DNA of 64,000 nt from Parietichytrium sp. I65-24A. Taxonomy: Eukaryota; Sar; Bigyra; Thraustochytrida; Thraustochytriidae. The DNA lies in NCBI GenBank assembly GCA_012862575.1, contig BLSF01000046.1, forward strand, positions 186,001 through 250,000. The letters run 5' to 3'. Made by a program: the position numbers and the translations under genes. Below are positions 34,787 to 45,600 of this stretch, piece after piece (position 1 is the first letter of the stretch; the number at the start of each line of letters is the position of its first letter). The notes beneath the pieces are model-generated. The model saw only the letters and a program-made list of their open reading frames with translations. It ran no database searches and was not told the origin of the DNA.

Positions 34787-36166
34787 CTTTCTTTCCACAG
34801 CTGCAACGCAGCTACCCAGTGGGCTCCCTCACGCTCTCACAATTCAACACGCCCCCAATACCGCTCGCGCAGACGAGCCCAGTATTTGACAGTGCCTCCA
34901 AGGAAACAGAAGAGGCAAGCGAATCGCGTGCACGGCCCGCACCCTCCAGTTCAACGAAAGCTTCGAGAGGCAAAATCCTCCGGGAAACTACACTGACTCG
35001 CTCCAACTCCAAGGTCGTCTTCTGCAATGAGACCTCCAAAGCAACGTGTGAAAACGTCTATCCTTGAGCCTCCCCTGAGCGCCCTCTCCGTCTCCAGCGC
35101 GTACGCTACAATGGTGCTCGGTGCGGGAAACACTTGCTCTACTACGAATTGAGAATCATCAAACCAAAGTTCTGAATTCTGAACTCTGAAGAAGAAGAGT
35201 TGATTGTTCCAACTTGTAAATGAAAAAGAGTATACAAAGTATGAACGAACAATCCCTCGGACAGCTCTGAAACAAAACAGATTAAACGAATGAACGAATG
35301 AACGAATCAACGAATCAACTCTTTATGCCTTTCTTTGTACAAAACAGCCATTTATCATTGACTCATGAATGCGAAGGACTCGCTGTTTGACCGTGCGAAA
35401 ACCTTTCCTCTTCTTCCCTTTCTGCGTTTACATCCATACTTTGAGCCTCGCCTTACTCGCCCGCCAGCGACAACTATAACACCACGTCCATTCAAGAAAA
35501 TTCAAGAATCCGTCGCGTAGGCCCATACACTGAATATAGTAGAACCCTCGCTGTAAGATCACTTATCCACGCTTAATGTGGAAATGACCGTTGAAGCCGT
35601 TATGAGTAAGGCAAACTTGAACTTTGTTCAATGAAAAGAGAGAAAGAAAATGGAGACGAAGAGGCGAAAGTGTGACTTGCAAGTTGAGAACCTTGTCGAG
35701 TTGAACCTGAATGAAAGCGAACTTCGGCTTTGGACGTAATGCATGGTCCAAGTCTTCCAAATGGTTTGGATGTATGGTTTGGCGTTTTGAGTTTGGAACA
35801 ACTCGGAACTCAGAATTCAGAATTCTGACGATTTTGAACGGAGATGAATGGTCCGAGACTTCGAAATGGTTTTTGCTGCTTGCAGCAGCTCTGCGGCCTT
35901 TTGAGTTAGTTTGAAGTTCTGAATTCTGAACCGTGAACTTTGGTGATTGATTGAGAGGACGTCGAGAGCGTTCGGACGCAAGTGTGGTTAGCATTTTCAG
36001 GGAATTGCTTTCTGCTGTGATTGCAACGGATGACGGAGTAGCTTTGGCATCGACAGTACTCAAGAGGGCGGCGAGTCTGTAGATTAGCCCGCGCTGCAGA
36101 GGGGAAGAGACCTCGTTCCAACCGGCAGCCCACACCCTTTTCCCCCAAACCGGGACAAGTTCGCAG
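34787..36166. other. Upstream region of TMEM107 and the ARM-like gene
   Basis: This is the shared 5' region of two divergent genes. It contains TTCTGAA arrays (35,170-35,190 and 35,917-35,930), an 8-bp CGAATGAA run (35,286-35,320) and a diverged duplication near 35,742-35,932. A plus-strand frame at 35,950-36,078 with helical composition may be an upstream exon of the ARM-like gene. Confidence 0.5.
35742..35932. repeat. Diverged direct duplication of about 90-100 bp
   Basis: Copy A starts at 35,742 and copy B at 35,846. Their first 29 nt match with about six differences (ATGCATGGTCCAAGTCTTCC against ATGAATGGTCCGAGACTTCG). Both copies then run through a TTTTGAGTT stretch into TTCAGAA or TTCTGAA units. 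Confidence 0.65.
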
Positions 36167-37846
36167 CAGGTGGCCTCAACCCGTGAGGGCGACGCGAATC
36201 ATCTTGTAGCGGAAGCAGCTCCAGGCGAGACCTACTGCGTAGTCATCGAAGGAAGGCTCGGCGATGGCCTTGCCGGTATGGGCGGGGCAGTGACCAAGAT
36301 CTGGGAAGATTTCCTGGAGAAGAAGGACGTCGTGGTGCAATTGATTGGAAGCATCGACAAGGACCGAGACGATGGCGCAGTTGGCCCGCACCTTGACCTC
36401 ATGCACAAGTTGCTCAGCAGACCAATGTCGGAGAACGTGCGAATTGCGCACAAAAGGGCTTGCGCGGAAGTGCAGCCCACTCTGCTGTCAATACTGGTCC
36501 ATATATTAAAGGGCAAGCAATCAGAGCTGGTGCTGCGTTCCGCTTGTAGAGTGAGCGCTGACCTAGCTCTAGAAGAAAAGAATGCGCTTCTGATGCGAGA
36601 AATGCAATTCTCCCGAGAACTTTTGCAGATGGCGAGGGAGTTCTATGACGATGAGTTTATCATGGAAGACGTTCAGAATACTTTGCGGAACTGCAGACAG
36701 ACACTGACACAAATCGGAACAAGACTGATTCGGGATGCTTTAGAAAATTCACATCTATTAGCCCCAATTTACGACGCGATGAGATACCAGCCTCGGAACT
36801 TGAGTCTTCATGAGATGGCAGTTGACGCTCTTCTCTCGATCTGCATCGATCCGGAGAAAGGTGCACAGGTGCTCGAAATTGGTATGAAACCCATTTTGGA
36901 ATCTTTCCATCGGTTTCGGCACGAAGTTGAACTCCACACCAAGTGGCTGACGGTGTTCACCCTCCTGGCAAAGTCCTCGAGCGAAGTTAGCGGGTTGTTG
37001 GGGAGAGGCGGGGTCATATCCGTCATTGCCTCGACTCTGAATGACCTCGGCGAATTTGACCAGCGTCAGTTGCAGCAAGCGATTTGGGCCCTCAACGAGC
37101 TAGCAAAGTTTAATCGAAACAAAATACGCTGCGCCAAGCAAGCTCGGATTGGTCTGGTGCTCCGGAGAGCAGTGCGAGTATACGAAGAGTTAGCGCCACC
37201 AGTTCTGACAGAGTCTCATGCTCCATCAGAGCAATATGATGACCCAAACGACGGCGCTCTGCCGGAGAAATCCTGTCCGGAGAAGACACCAACACATGTA
37301 GACAACCCATGCAATCAAGCCGAGGCGGTTAGCGAGCAGCATGATGTTGTCCAGGCCAGAGATGATGACCTTACGAATGACGCTTCACAAATTGAGAATC
37401 GCTTTTCGGAGGCGCAGCCTCAAGCGACCTTAACTGAAGCGGAAATGCGTTCAATCATGGAGACGCACGACGCGGAGGAACGCGAGTCAGTCGCCCAAGC
37501 GGCAATGGAAAAGAAAAAGATGAAGCGTAGAGAGGCACGCCGGCGCGCAGGCCTAGTTATCCCGTTGAAACTCCGACGAATGATGAAAGAAAGCGAAGAG
37601 AGCGGCCAAGCGGAAGAAGACTTGTTTAATTCAGCATCCGCAGAACTCAAAACCGAGAACGAGGAGGACGAGGACGAGGAGGAGGACCGCTTCCAATTAG
37701 CCACCGTGGACTCCTTTTCTTCCCAAAAAGAATTAGATGAAATTCTTCTTGACTTTCAGAAAAATGGGGACCGCAAAATGCGCGAACTACATGCCAAATT
37801 GGACGCAAAACGAGAGCATGCGGCGCGCTTCAAACACGCGTATTAA
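36167..37846 (+). CDS. ARM-repeat-like helical protein, 5' end unresolved
   Basis: The frame is open from 36,083 to the stop at 37,846 and the last 559 or so codons look coding. The first in-frame ATG is at 36,278. The codons before it (EGDANHLVAEAAPGETYCVVIEG) look coding as well, so an upstream exon is likely. TTCGCAG just before 36,167 is a possible acceptor, and a helical frame at 35,950-36,078 ending before GTAGAT is a possible preceding exon. The first 330 residues are paired amphipathic helices in ARM/HEAT style (for example LVLRSACRVSADLAL and QQAIWALNELAKF). The last 220 are acidic and low-complexity, ending in a charged helix (KRREARRRAG...RELHAKLDAKREHAARF). I do not recognise the family. 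A scaffold role, cytosolic or flagellar, is a guess. Confidence 0.75.
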   Translation, partial: QVASTREGDANHLVAEAAPGETYCVVIEGRLGDGLAGMGGAVTKIWEDFLEKKDVVVQLIGSIDKDRDDGAVGPHLDLMHKLLSRPMSENVRIAHKRACAEVQPTLLSILVHILKGKQSELVLRSACRVSADLALEEKNALLMREMQFSRELLQMAREFYDDEFIMEDVQNTLRNCRQTLTQIGTRLIRDALENSHLLAPIYDAMRYQPRNLSLHEMAVDALLSICIDPEKGAQVLEIGMKPILESFHRFRHEVELHTKWLTVFTLLAKSSSEVSGLLGRGGVISVIASTLNDLGEFDQRQLQQAIWALNELAKFNRNKIRCAKQARIGLVLRRAVRVYEELAPPVLTESHAPSEQYDDPNDGALPEKSCPEKTPTHVDNPCNQAEAVSEQHDVVQARDDDLTNDASQIENRFSEAQPQATLTEAEMRSIMETHDAEERESVAQAAMEKKKMKRREARRRAGLVIPLKLRRMMKESEESGQAEEDLFNSASAELKTENEEDEDEEEDRFQLATVDSFSSQKELDEILLDFQKNGDRKMRELHAKLDAKREHAARFKHAY

Positions 37847-37975
37847 TTGAGCTTGGTCTTCTGAATCGGAATCCGATGGCCCCTTCCTTAGCGGAACAAA
37901 ATTTCAAGCTCTCTGCCGATGGGTTTCAAGGAGGTTCTTTTTCAATTGGAACGTTTGTCTTCGAATCCTGCCCAA

Positions 37976-38315
37976 TCACTCATTTGAGGATTTAACAAGC
38001 ACCAAGACATCTCGGCACATGATGTTACTGGCTTTGATGTGCCCAATAGTTTTCAGGTTGGAATTGATTCCAAGAGCGCTCTCGTATCGCAAAGCCATCG
38101 ACCAGGTCCCACTGAAGATGCCCAAGAAGTGGGTTCCAGGTTTCACCAATTTCCTGCCCATGCCGTATCGTATCAGCGTCTCTTCCCTGCAGTAAAACAT
38201 ACAATGACTATTTATTACGCTCAGACATTCAGGCCGATGCATCTTCTCTGCATCCTCTTTAAGCGCTTTGCTTTTTTCTCCTCTTCAAAAGTACATACCG
38301 GTAACCCATCTTCAT
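37976..38315 (-). CDS. Small protein of unknown function, probably two exons
   Basis: In the spliced model exon 1 is 38,315-38,299 (17 nt, MKMGY plus two bases) and exon 2 is 38,186-37,976. The 112-nt intron has a GTATGT donor and a TTTTACTGCAG acceptor; phase is kept and the product is 75 residues. The core (RYGMGRKLVKPGTHFLGIF, then SGTWSMALRYESALGINSN) has natural composition and a mildly hydrophobic centre. An intronless alternative of 88 residues starts at the ATG at 38,242, but its first 18 residues (MHRPECLSVINSHCMFYC) look like intron translation. It lies tail to tail with the ARM-like gene, 129 bp away. I do not recognise it; a small mitochondrial subunit is possible. Confidence 0.5.
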
Positions 38316-38626
38316 TTCTCTTATTGCTTCAAGCGGTACACACTCTTTGGGACAGGTGTCGTCACGATGGGACAGCTACGTTGTCCTAATCAAAGCTAGA
38401 GAACATGGTAACAAAGAAAGTGTGCGAAGAACTGGGCCACATTCCTCCAAGTTGTGTTTTTTGTATTTGTGATAAGGTAAGCAATCACAATCACTTTCTT
38501 TTCGCTTATAAGCTTACTGTTGTTCAACTAACTGTAAATGCAAATCCAAAATGAAAACGAGTGCGGGAGCGCTTCTCACATTCTTGCTCTTCGTGGTAGG
38601 TGGTGGGTGGTTGACGGCAAGGAGCC

Positions 38627-38720
38627 TTTGCATTTGCATTTGCATTTACATTTGCAATCACACTTGCATTTACATTTGCAATCACACTTGCATTTGCATT
38701 TGCAATACACTTGCATTTGC
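38627..38720. repeat. CATTTG minisatellite with a 24-bp higher-order unit
   Basis: Hexamer CATTTG/CATTTA units are organised into a 24-bp block (starts TTGCATTTACATTTGCAATC). The block is repeated identically at 38,640-38,663 and 38,664-38,687, with a third, shorter copy at 38,688-38,710. Confidence 0.9.
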
Positions 38721-40615
38721 GCCTGCCCACTGCGCTCGTCACGACCATCGTCATAAAAGGCTGGCCATTCCTTCCATCACAAACCCAAAGCCTCTCCGGC
38801 GCTAACAGTCCATCACTTTCCAAGAAGCGCAGGCTGGGGCATGTTGCCGAAACGAAGAGCCCCCGAAAGACACGGTGAGAGAGAGAGATACTAGTAAAAG
38901 GAGGAGATCATTTCACCAACAACTTACTCGGACTCACATGTCAGTATGAAAAAGACGGACACGTGCGCTCACGTTCAGTACTCGCACTGGCTGCCTGCAT
39001 TCACAGTATTCACAGCCGACGGTCAAGAGTCTGCCATGTAAGGATTTGTAAGCGCTGCGGAGGCAGGGAGGGAGTGAGAGGTGAGAAAGGTGGCTGAGAT
39101 GGCGGGAATACGCACCGTCGACACTGAATGCGTGCGGCAGTAGTGTGCACCGTGCTCTAGCTAGTGGAGAGAGAGGCCCAGCTACAGTGTTACTCACAGT
39201 CAGTACTCAACACGCAAGGTTCAACGCTGGCGTTTGCGCTGCGCAACGTCCTGGCTTCCTCCGTGCTCAAATTGAAATGGTTGGTTGGCTCGCACGACGA
39301 GGGAACTCGGCAACTCAGGTAACTCAGCTTGTACAGTAGTGAGTCTTCGGAATCTCTGTCAGGAGAGCTCACACGCCAACGGGAAAGTTCTCACATGGTC
39401 ATCAACTGTTCAGTGTTGACTTGTTCATATTTTGGCCTCAGCTTTGCCATTCGATCATATTCGATCGCTATCTCTCCCTTCTTCTGAGCCCTGGTCTCGG
39501 CCGCCTTCATGCATCTTCATGCGAACGAGTGCCAAGTGCTGTGCTTTGTACTTGAAAGTTGAATGGTGCGAATGTCGCGGAGAGCGACCGGTCCCGTTGA
39601 CACGGCAGGATGCAGTGCTTCGGCATGCTTCGGCACAGAATAACAAACTTAAAATCGAAGTCCTCTTCAACTCTTCAAGTTACCGCAAACAAAAATGTCC
39701 GGCGGCAGATGGCGGAAAGAATGCACGACGAGTACAGTGAATCAATCGTCAACAAAACGAGTCGCCCACTACAACAAGTTGCGGTGAAAGAGCGCGTGGG
39801 CATCTAATTTACAGCGCCCCTATTTGGTATCATCGATCCAAATCCTTTGAATTGAACTTGTCAACTCAGATAGTCGTGGGGCGGCCTTGCACTGCATGAC
39901 ACCAACAGAGAGGTCAAGAGTGGCGCTTAATTCACAGTTAGGAAAAGTTGAGTCTAATTGAAGCTATCAGTAAAAGCCTTTTTCAATCGTTCGCCTAGTC
40001 TAAAGAAAGATGAGATGAGGCAAAAGAGGAAGACATCAGAGCTCGTCAACGACTGACTGCTACAGAGTACTCACTTCACGTTCTTTTCCCAATCACGATT
40101 CGATAATTCAATCGCCAATTCACTGTAAATTAAGCGTACAAACGTTATCTTGTCATGCAACAAAATAAATGGTAAAAAGGACAGCGAAGAAAAGAAGGAA
40201 CGCAACACTTCTTTCTTCGCACCCAAATTCTAAGTCTCAGTATCGAGATTCTCACTCTCCTTTCGCGCTTTCCAGGGCCCCAGCCCTTACCATCGATCTA
40301 ATCTTTTCTATAAGATACGAATCGTCCCACGGGATACCTGACACGTCCGATGGGTCCTGACAGGGCCCTCATGACTATCGTAAATGTTAGGATCAAAAGA
40401 AACCGAACCTCTTCTTTCTCCCGGCGGTTGAGGTAGGCCTTCATAGGGACAGATATAGGGATACCAATCCTATAACCTGTCTATGTTTATCATTATTGGT
40501 TTAGCGTAGCACTACCGTATCCCGTGGTAGTACCTCTCTCCACTGTGCTAAGAATTGGTTGGGGGTAATTATCTGAATATATAGGGACTGAACTAGTCCG
40601 AGTTGTGTTTGCTAG

Positions 40616-40873
40616 CGAGGTGTGCGGAAAGTGAGACGAGATGAGAAAAGGGCGGCAGGAGAACACTACCATACTCTAATCAGGCGCCTAGCGAACGGAG
40701 GGCTCGTGAAAGAAGAAAGAGAAATGCTATTGGAGCTATTGGGAAGAAGAAGAAAAAGCAAAGAAGCAATTTGGGCGCATTGGGAACGCTCTTATTGTCT
40801 CGAGATTTACAGTCAATTAATGAGTTACTCGATTCCAAAAGCATCCGAAAAAGCATTGGCTTACAACATCTGA
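40616..40873 (+). other. Coding-like open frame, possible terminal exon or remnant
   Basis: An 83-codon frame ends at 40,873. It has highly charged, helical composition (blocks EKRAAGEHYHTLIRRLANGG and KEEREMLLELLGRRRKSKEA). It has no ATG near its 5' end but follows TTTGCTAG, a possible splice acceptor. No upstream exon with matching phase could be found and no family was recognised. It may be a gene remnant or chance. Confidence 0.2.
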
Positions 40874-41128
40874 CTTCTGATTTCTGAATTCTGACTTGTG
40901 CAAATATAAACCAAACGAATGGCAACGAATGGCAATCCGCCATAGCTCTGGACTCTCTGGACCGCTGAATATTCTGAATTCTGATTCTGAATTCTGACAA
41001 AATAGAGAGACCTAGCGAATCGCACAACGCTGGCTTCGGCGGAACGCCCAACGTCCAACGTCCAAATCGGCACACATAACCATTCCAATAATCACGGCCT
41101 ACGGAAGCACCGAGTCTTTCGGACTGCT

Positions 41129-41165
41129 TCCTTCCTTTCTTTCTTTCTTTCTTTCTTTCTTTTCT
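41129..41165. repeat. TTTC tetranucleotide microsatellite
   Basis: A pyrimidine run of CTTC units passes into at least six TTTC units. A similar run occurs at 42,157-42,196. Confidence 0.9.
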
Positions 41166-42688
41166 TCTTCGTAGCTTCCGTGCCAGTCCAAGAGCACAAG
41201 AGCACGCACACCTTGAGTCCAGATCGATTGATCGACCGATCAGTTCCGGTCTCGCACATCACGATCACTAGCTTCAATGTATTTCCAAATCAAAGGCAAA
41301 ATAGAGAGTAGAAAGTAGAGAGTTCAAAATTAGCACAAGCCAGCCAGGCAAGCCAAGGAGACGTTTGATGCATGCGGACCATCATGATGATCGCGATGAT
41401 CATCTGACTCCTGAACTTCTTATTTCTAGTTTCTTGCTGTTTGTTGTTCAGAATTCAGAATTAAGAGAGAGGAAGCGGGAGAGAAATAGAGAGAGCGGCC
41501 GGTCCCTCGTTGTGACATTGCGTCGTGAGTACCTACTACACATCCATCACCTGCTCCCACTCTTCACTCATCTTCACTCCTCAAACTCCTCAAGCTCTAA
41601 ACCAGAGGCACGGCGACACACAGAGAGACCGAGAAACCAAAAGACAGAGAGAGAAACAGAAACAGAGCGATTGTGCGAGAGAAAGTCGGGTCGTAGCATA
41701 CGAAACCCGTCTAAGAAGCGCGGAGCGGTGGTACTGACAGTACTGACTTTGAGTTCAGATTAGACAGATTAGACAGAGTTGACAGAGTTGACAGAGTAGA
41801 CACTGGGCCGGTCGATGAGAAAGAAGGAGGGCAACTTGAAGAAGGAAAGAAGGAAACGAGGAAACGAGTAAGGGTTTGAGTATTGCAGGACGGCAGTGGG
41901 CTCATCTCATCGGGTCGCTTTGCAAGAGAAACATTTCGTTCGCATTGGGCTTTGGTGCTTTGGAACGAAGGAAGGAAAGAAGGAAAGAAGAAAGGAGGAA
42001 AGGAAGTTGCACTTGTGCCTGTGAGATAGATAGAGAGGGAGGGAGAGAAGACAAGGTTGGCCAGCAGAAGGAGGCAAAGAAAGAAGGAAGGAACGCTTCT
42101 TGAGTCGTCATTCTCTCCCAGCCGGAAGTCAGTCCGAGCGCTGTGGAAGAAGGGTGGTCGGTCTTTCTCTCTCTCTTTCTTTCTTTCTTTCTTTCCCGAG
42201 GCCACGTGGGAACAGAGTGCTCTGGGCTCTCACGAGTCTCACAAGTGAAAGCAAACGTAGACGTGGCAAGTGGCAAGTGGCAAGTGCCCCCTGCCCAACC
42301 TTAGCGTCTGTGCCCTACGAATCGGCGAAAAGGAGTGCCACGAGGCTGAGAAGGAGTTGGCTGAAACGAGCGTGAAACATTGTGGAGCACTCACTCGCTT
42401 TTCAGTCAACCTCAGGCGCAGCATCCGCTTGCTAATTCGATCGAAAGCATCAACATCTATCTCCCGAGCTGCGGGGCCTGTACTCTTTTGAGCAGCTTCG
42501 CGATCCGTTTGAGTCTCACCTCCCAGCTCAGGTCCGGACAGTGCACGGCTTTGTGGGCCGCAGTTGTGGCGCGCAGGCGTTCATTGAGACGCGGACGAGG
42601 TTGGTCGCAGTCTTGAAACAAACTTCATTTGCACGGTCAGCTGCCCAGGGCGATCGTCATGTAAAGTGGCACGAGGCGGCACAAAAAG

Positions 42689-45600
42689 ATGATAGAACGA
42701 GACAAGACGAAGACGCTGGCGGCGTTTTGCCCCAGGGAGGTGATCTACCACTTTGGCGAGAACAACTCGACACGCCTCACGGAGCCGCTCGTCATGGACC
42801 CCCACGAGTGCGTCGTGATGTGGATCGATATACACAAGTTCACCAGCCTAGGCGAGCGTCTCGCTGCGGACTCGCTCGGGCAGGCCATTTCTCAGTGCTT
42901 TGGAATCCTTATCCAAATTATTTCAGCCCACGGCGGGGACGTTCTAAAGTTTTGCGGTGACGCGCTACTGTGCTCGTTCCGCGATTCTCTCGGGGCGTAC
43001 GAAGATGAAGAGGATGGGCTCGATGCAGCCACCGTGGCGGCGTGCGCGTGCGCCCTTGAAATACAAAAGACAGAGTTTCGCGTCGAAGACGCACTCATGC
43101 AACTGAAAATTAGTATAGCTTTTGGCACCATGCATGCCATGTTAGTAGGGGGAACCAGAGACCGGTGGGAGTATCTCGTTGTTGGTGAGCCGTTGCAGCA
43201 GATCCGCGTCGCCGATGCACAATGCGACCCCGGGCAGGTCGTTCTTTCACATCAAGCTTTAAACAGACTTCTCCGAGCTGACCCACAGGCACAAGCGTGT
43301 GAAGCCAGGCCACACAACGTGCCCGTGCTAGGTCGTCGCGACACAGGTAGTAGCTTTGGTAGCACAAACTCACTCTTGAGCGCCTCAACGGCGTCCTTCA
43401 AAAGACATACTCATTCCCGCACGCACAGCGCGTTTTCCTCGCGGTCGAACCCAGCAAGTTTTTGTTCCGGCGCGACTGTACCAGATGCCTGCCCGAGTAT
43501 AGAAAGTAGTGGGCTGGACTGCAGAGAGACGCTTTCTGGGCTGCCTCCGCCGCTGTCCTCACCCGTGTCAGGATCTGGTGAAGACTTCCCAACGTCTCTG
43601 GATTCCTACACATCAATACTGAGCCCCCCGCTTGACTCTTTGGATTCTGCCCAGCTCAATCTTCCAAGAATCAGTAGCGGCTTTGTGGAGACATATGATC
43701 TTGAAACCTGCCAAAGTGCTACACAGGCTCCCATCGCTACTAAAAACATGACGCCGCGCTCCCCGTCCGTGGATAGCTGCTTATTGAGAAGACAGGATTC
43801 CTCACCGGTGCTCCCGTCTCCTGCTAGCTTGACGCCACCGCTGCAGCGAGCGAACAGCTTCGCGCACCAACGTCGTCCGAGATTTTCTAGGGCGAAGACT
43901 GATAGCACTTTGCCCCGTTGGAACCCCATCGAGGCCTCACTTTCTCGCAAACCAAGTGATCTTAGCGTCTCTGCCCCTTGCGATCCTGTCAATGTATTCC
44001 GTCTCATCTCGCTGGGCGAAAACTGTCGAGCTTTGACTGAAAGCAGATTACAAACTTCGTTGGACGCCTATTTGGATAATTTCGAGCAACCGCAAATTGA
44101 CACAGCCTCAATGTTGTCAGACTCTGCCCATCATCCGCTGGAGTCGTTTGTACCTTATCAGATCCGGAACAGGTTGTCGCAGCTGGATTCCATTTGCAAG
44201 AGTGACTACCGGTCTACTTTCTGGAACGACTCCGCATTCGCCGAGATGCGCTTCGTCACGGTGTTGTTTATTAAGATTCACTCAATCACAGAATTCAGCG
44301 TAACCCCGACTGAGAGCTCAGAGTTGTGCCATGATAATGTGAGCGACTATGAGCCTGAACAGGACGAGATGATTGGGTCAGACGTGGAGTGCAGCGCAAT
44401 ATACGAGAGTGCCTCTTTGTCGCACCGTTTTACAAGCCGATCAGATAAGTTCTCCAAGGACAAAGGACAAAAGCTGGCTGACGCCATTCACGAGTCCCTG
44501 GTGGTCATCGAGACGAACCTTTATAGGTACGGAGGCATGCTGCGGCAGATGACGTGCGACGACAAAGGCACCGTTGCAATTGGGGTATTTGGTGTTCCAG
44601 GCTCCTCGAGCTCGGCCCAATCAAATTTGCGCGCAGACGACGTTTCGTTCGCTGTCCTCTGTGCTCTCGAGATCTCCGACGGGCTCCGCAAACACGAGTA
44701 TGGTTTCGAGTCGTCCATTGGCGTTGCCACCGGCGAAGCATATTGCGGGATCATTGGATCCGAAACTCGGGCAGAGTACGCGATCGTTGGTGACACGGTG
44801 AATACCGCGGCTCGAATCATGGGCAAAGCCGATCCGAAGAACCCGTGTCGCGCGGTAGCTTGCGACTCCTTTACCAAACTGGAGTGCCAGGGCAGTTCAA
44901 TGATACAGTTTGACAACTATGAGGATCACGTCACAGTGAAGAATAAAGCTCTCTCTGTGGTTCTTCATTATCCGTTATTCCCAGAACAGCGGGTGCGTAG
45001 TGGCTCGGAAACTGTCCTTTTCGGCCAAAGTGTTGCCAAGTCAATCGTCGCGGACATTGCCTCCATGAGGCTTGCAGCCGTGCACGCAAATCAAGTTGTC
45101 CTCTTTCAGGGAAACCGAGGCGTGGGCAAAACCGCTATACTGGACTACATGATGGATCTCTCTCCTCAGCAAAGAAATTTGGGGACCTCGGCACTTCACC
45201 CGTCTACTTATAGCATTGCATGCTCGCGCGAAGTTTACGGGAGCAAAGCCGAGCGATTTGCTCCGCTCCGAGCGATGTACGCTCAAATGCTCTCTGTCGA
45301 CTCTGGTCGTGACAAGAATGGAAGCCTGGGATGGGTGACCAAGCTAACGACCTGCTTGTCCAAACGTGCAAGCAACTTGCTGCCTTACATCGAGCTGCTG
45401 AGCGACCTGTTTCCCGAGGCGCAAAGCGATTTCACAAAAGTTGTGTCTTCTCTTGGCGTATCAAGGGTTGAATATGGCAGTCAAATCGAGAGGCACGCGG
45501 CGCTGTGTTGTATCTTGGTGGCACTCTTCCAAATTTACCACCCTTTCAACCCTATTTTCTTGGCTATCGACGACGTCGACTACCTGCCAAAATCACTCTG

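Larger units (their letters stand above)
38316..42688. other. Long intergenic stretch upstream of the cyclase
   Basis: No supported gene. It is dense in simple repeats: a CATTTG array (38,627-38,720), TTCTGAA/TTCAGAA units (40,875-40,890, 40,971-40,997 and 41,447-41,460), a TTTC run (41,129-41,165), GGAAAGAA-type runs (41,967-42,005), a TCTT run (42,157-42,196) and AAGTGGC heptamers (42,261-42,288). A stretch at 40,270-40,620 has a CTA/TAC-rich texture unlike its surroundings. Confidence 0.45.
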
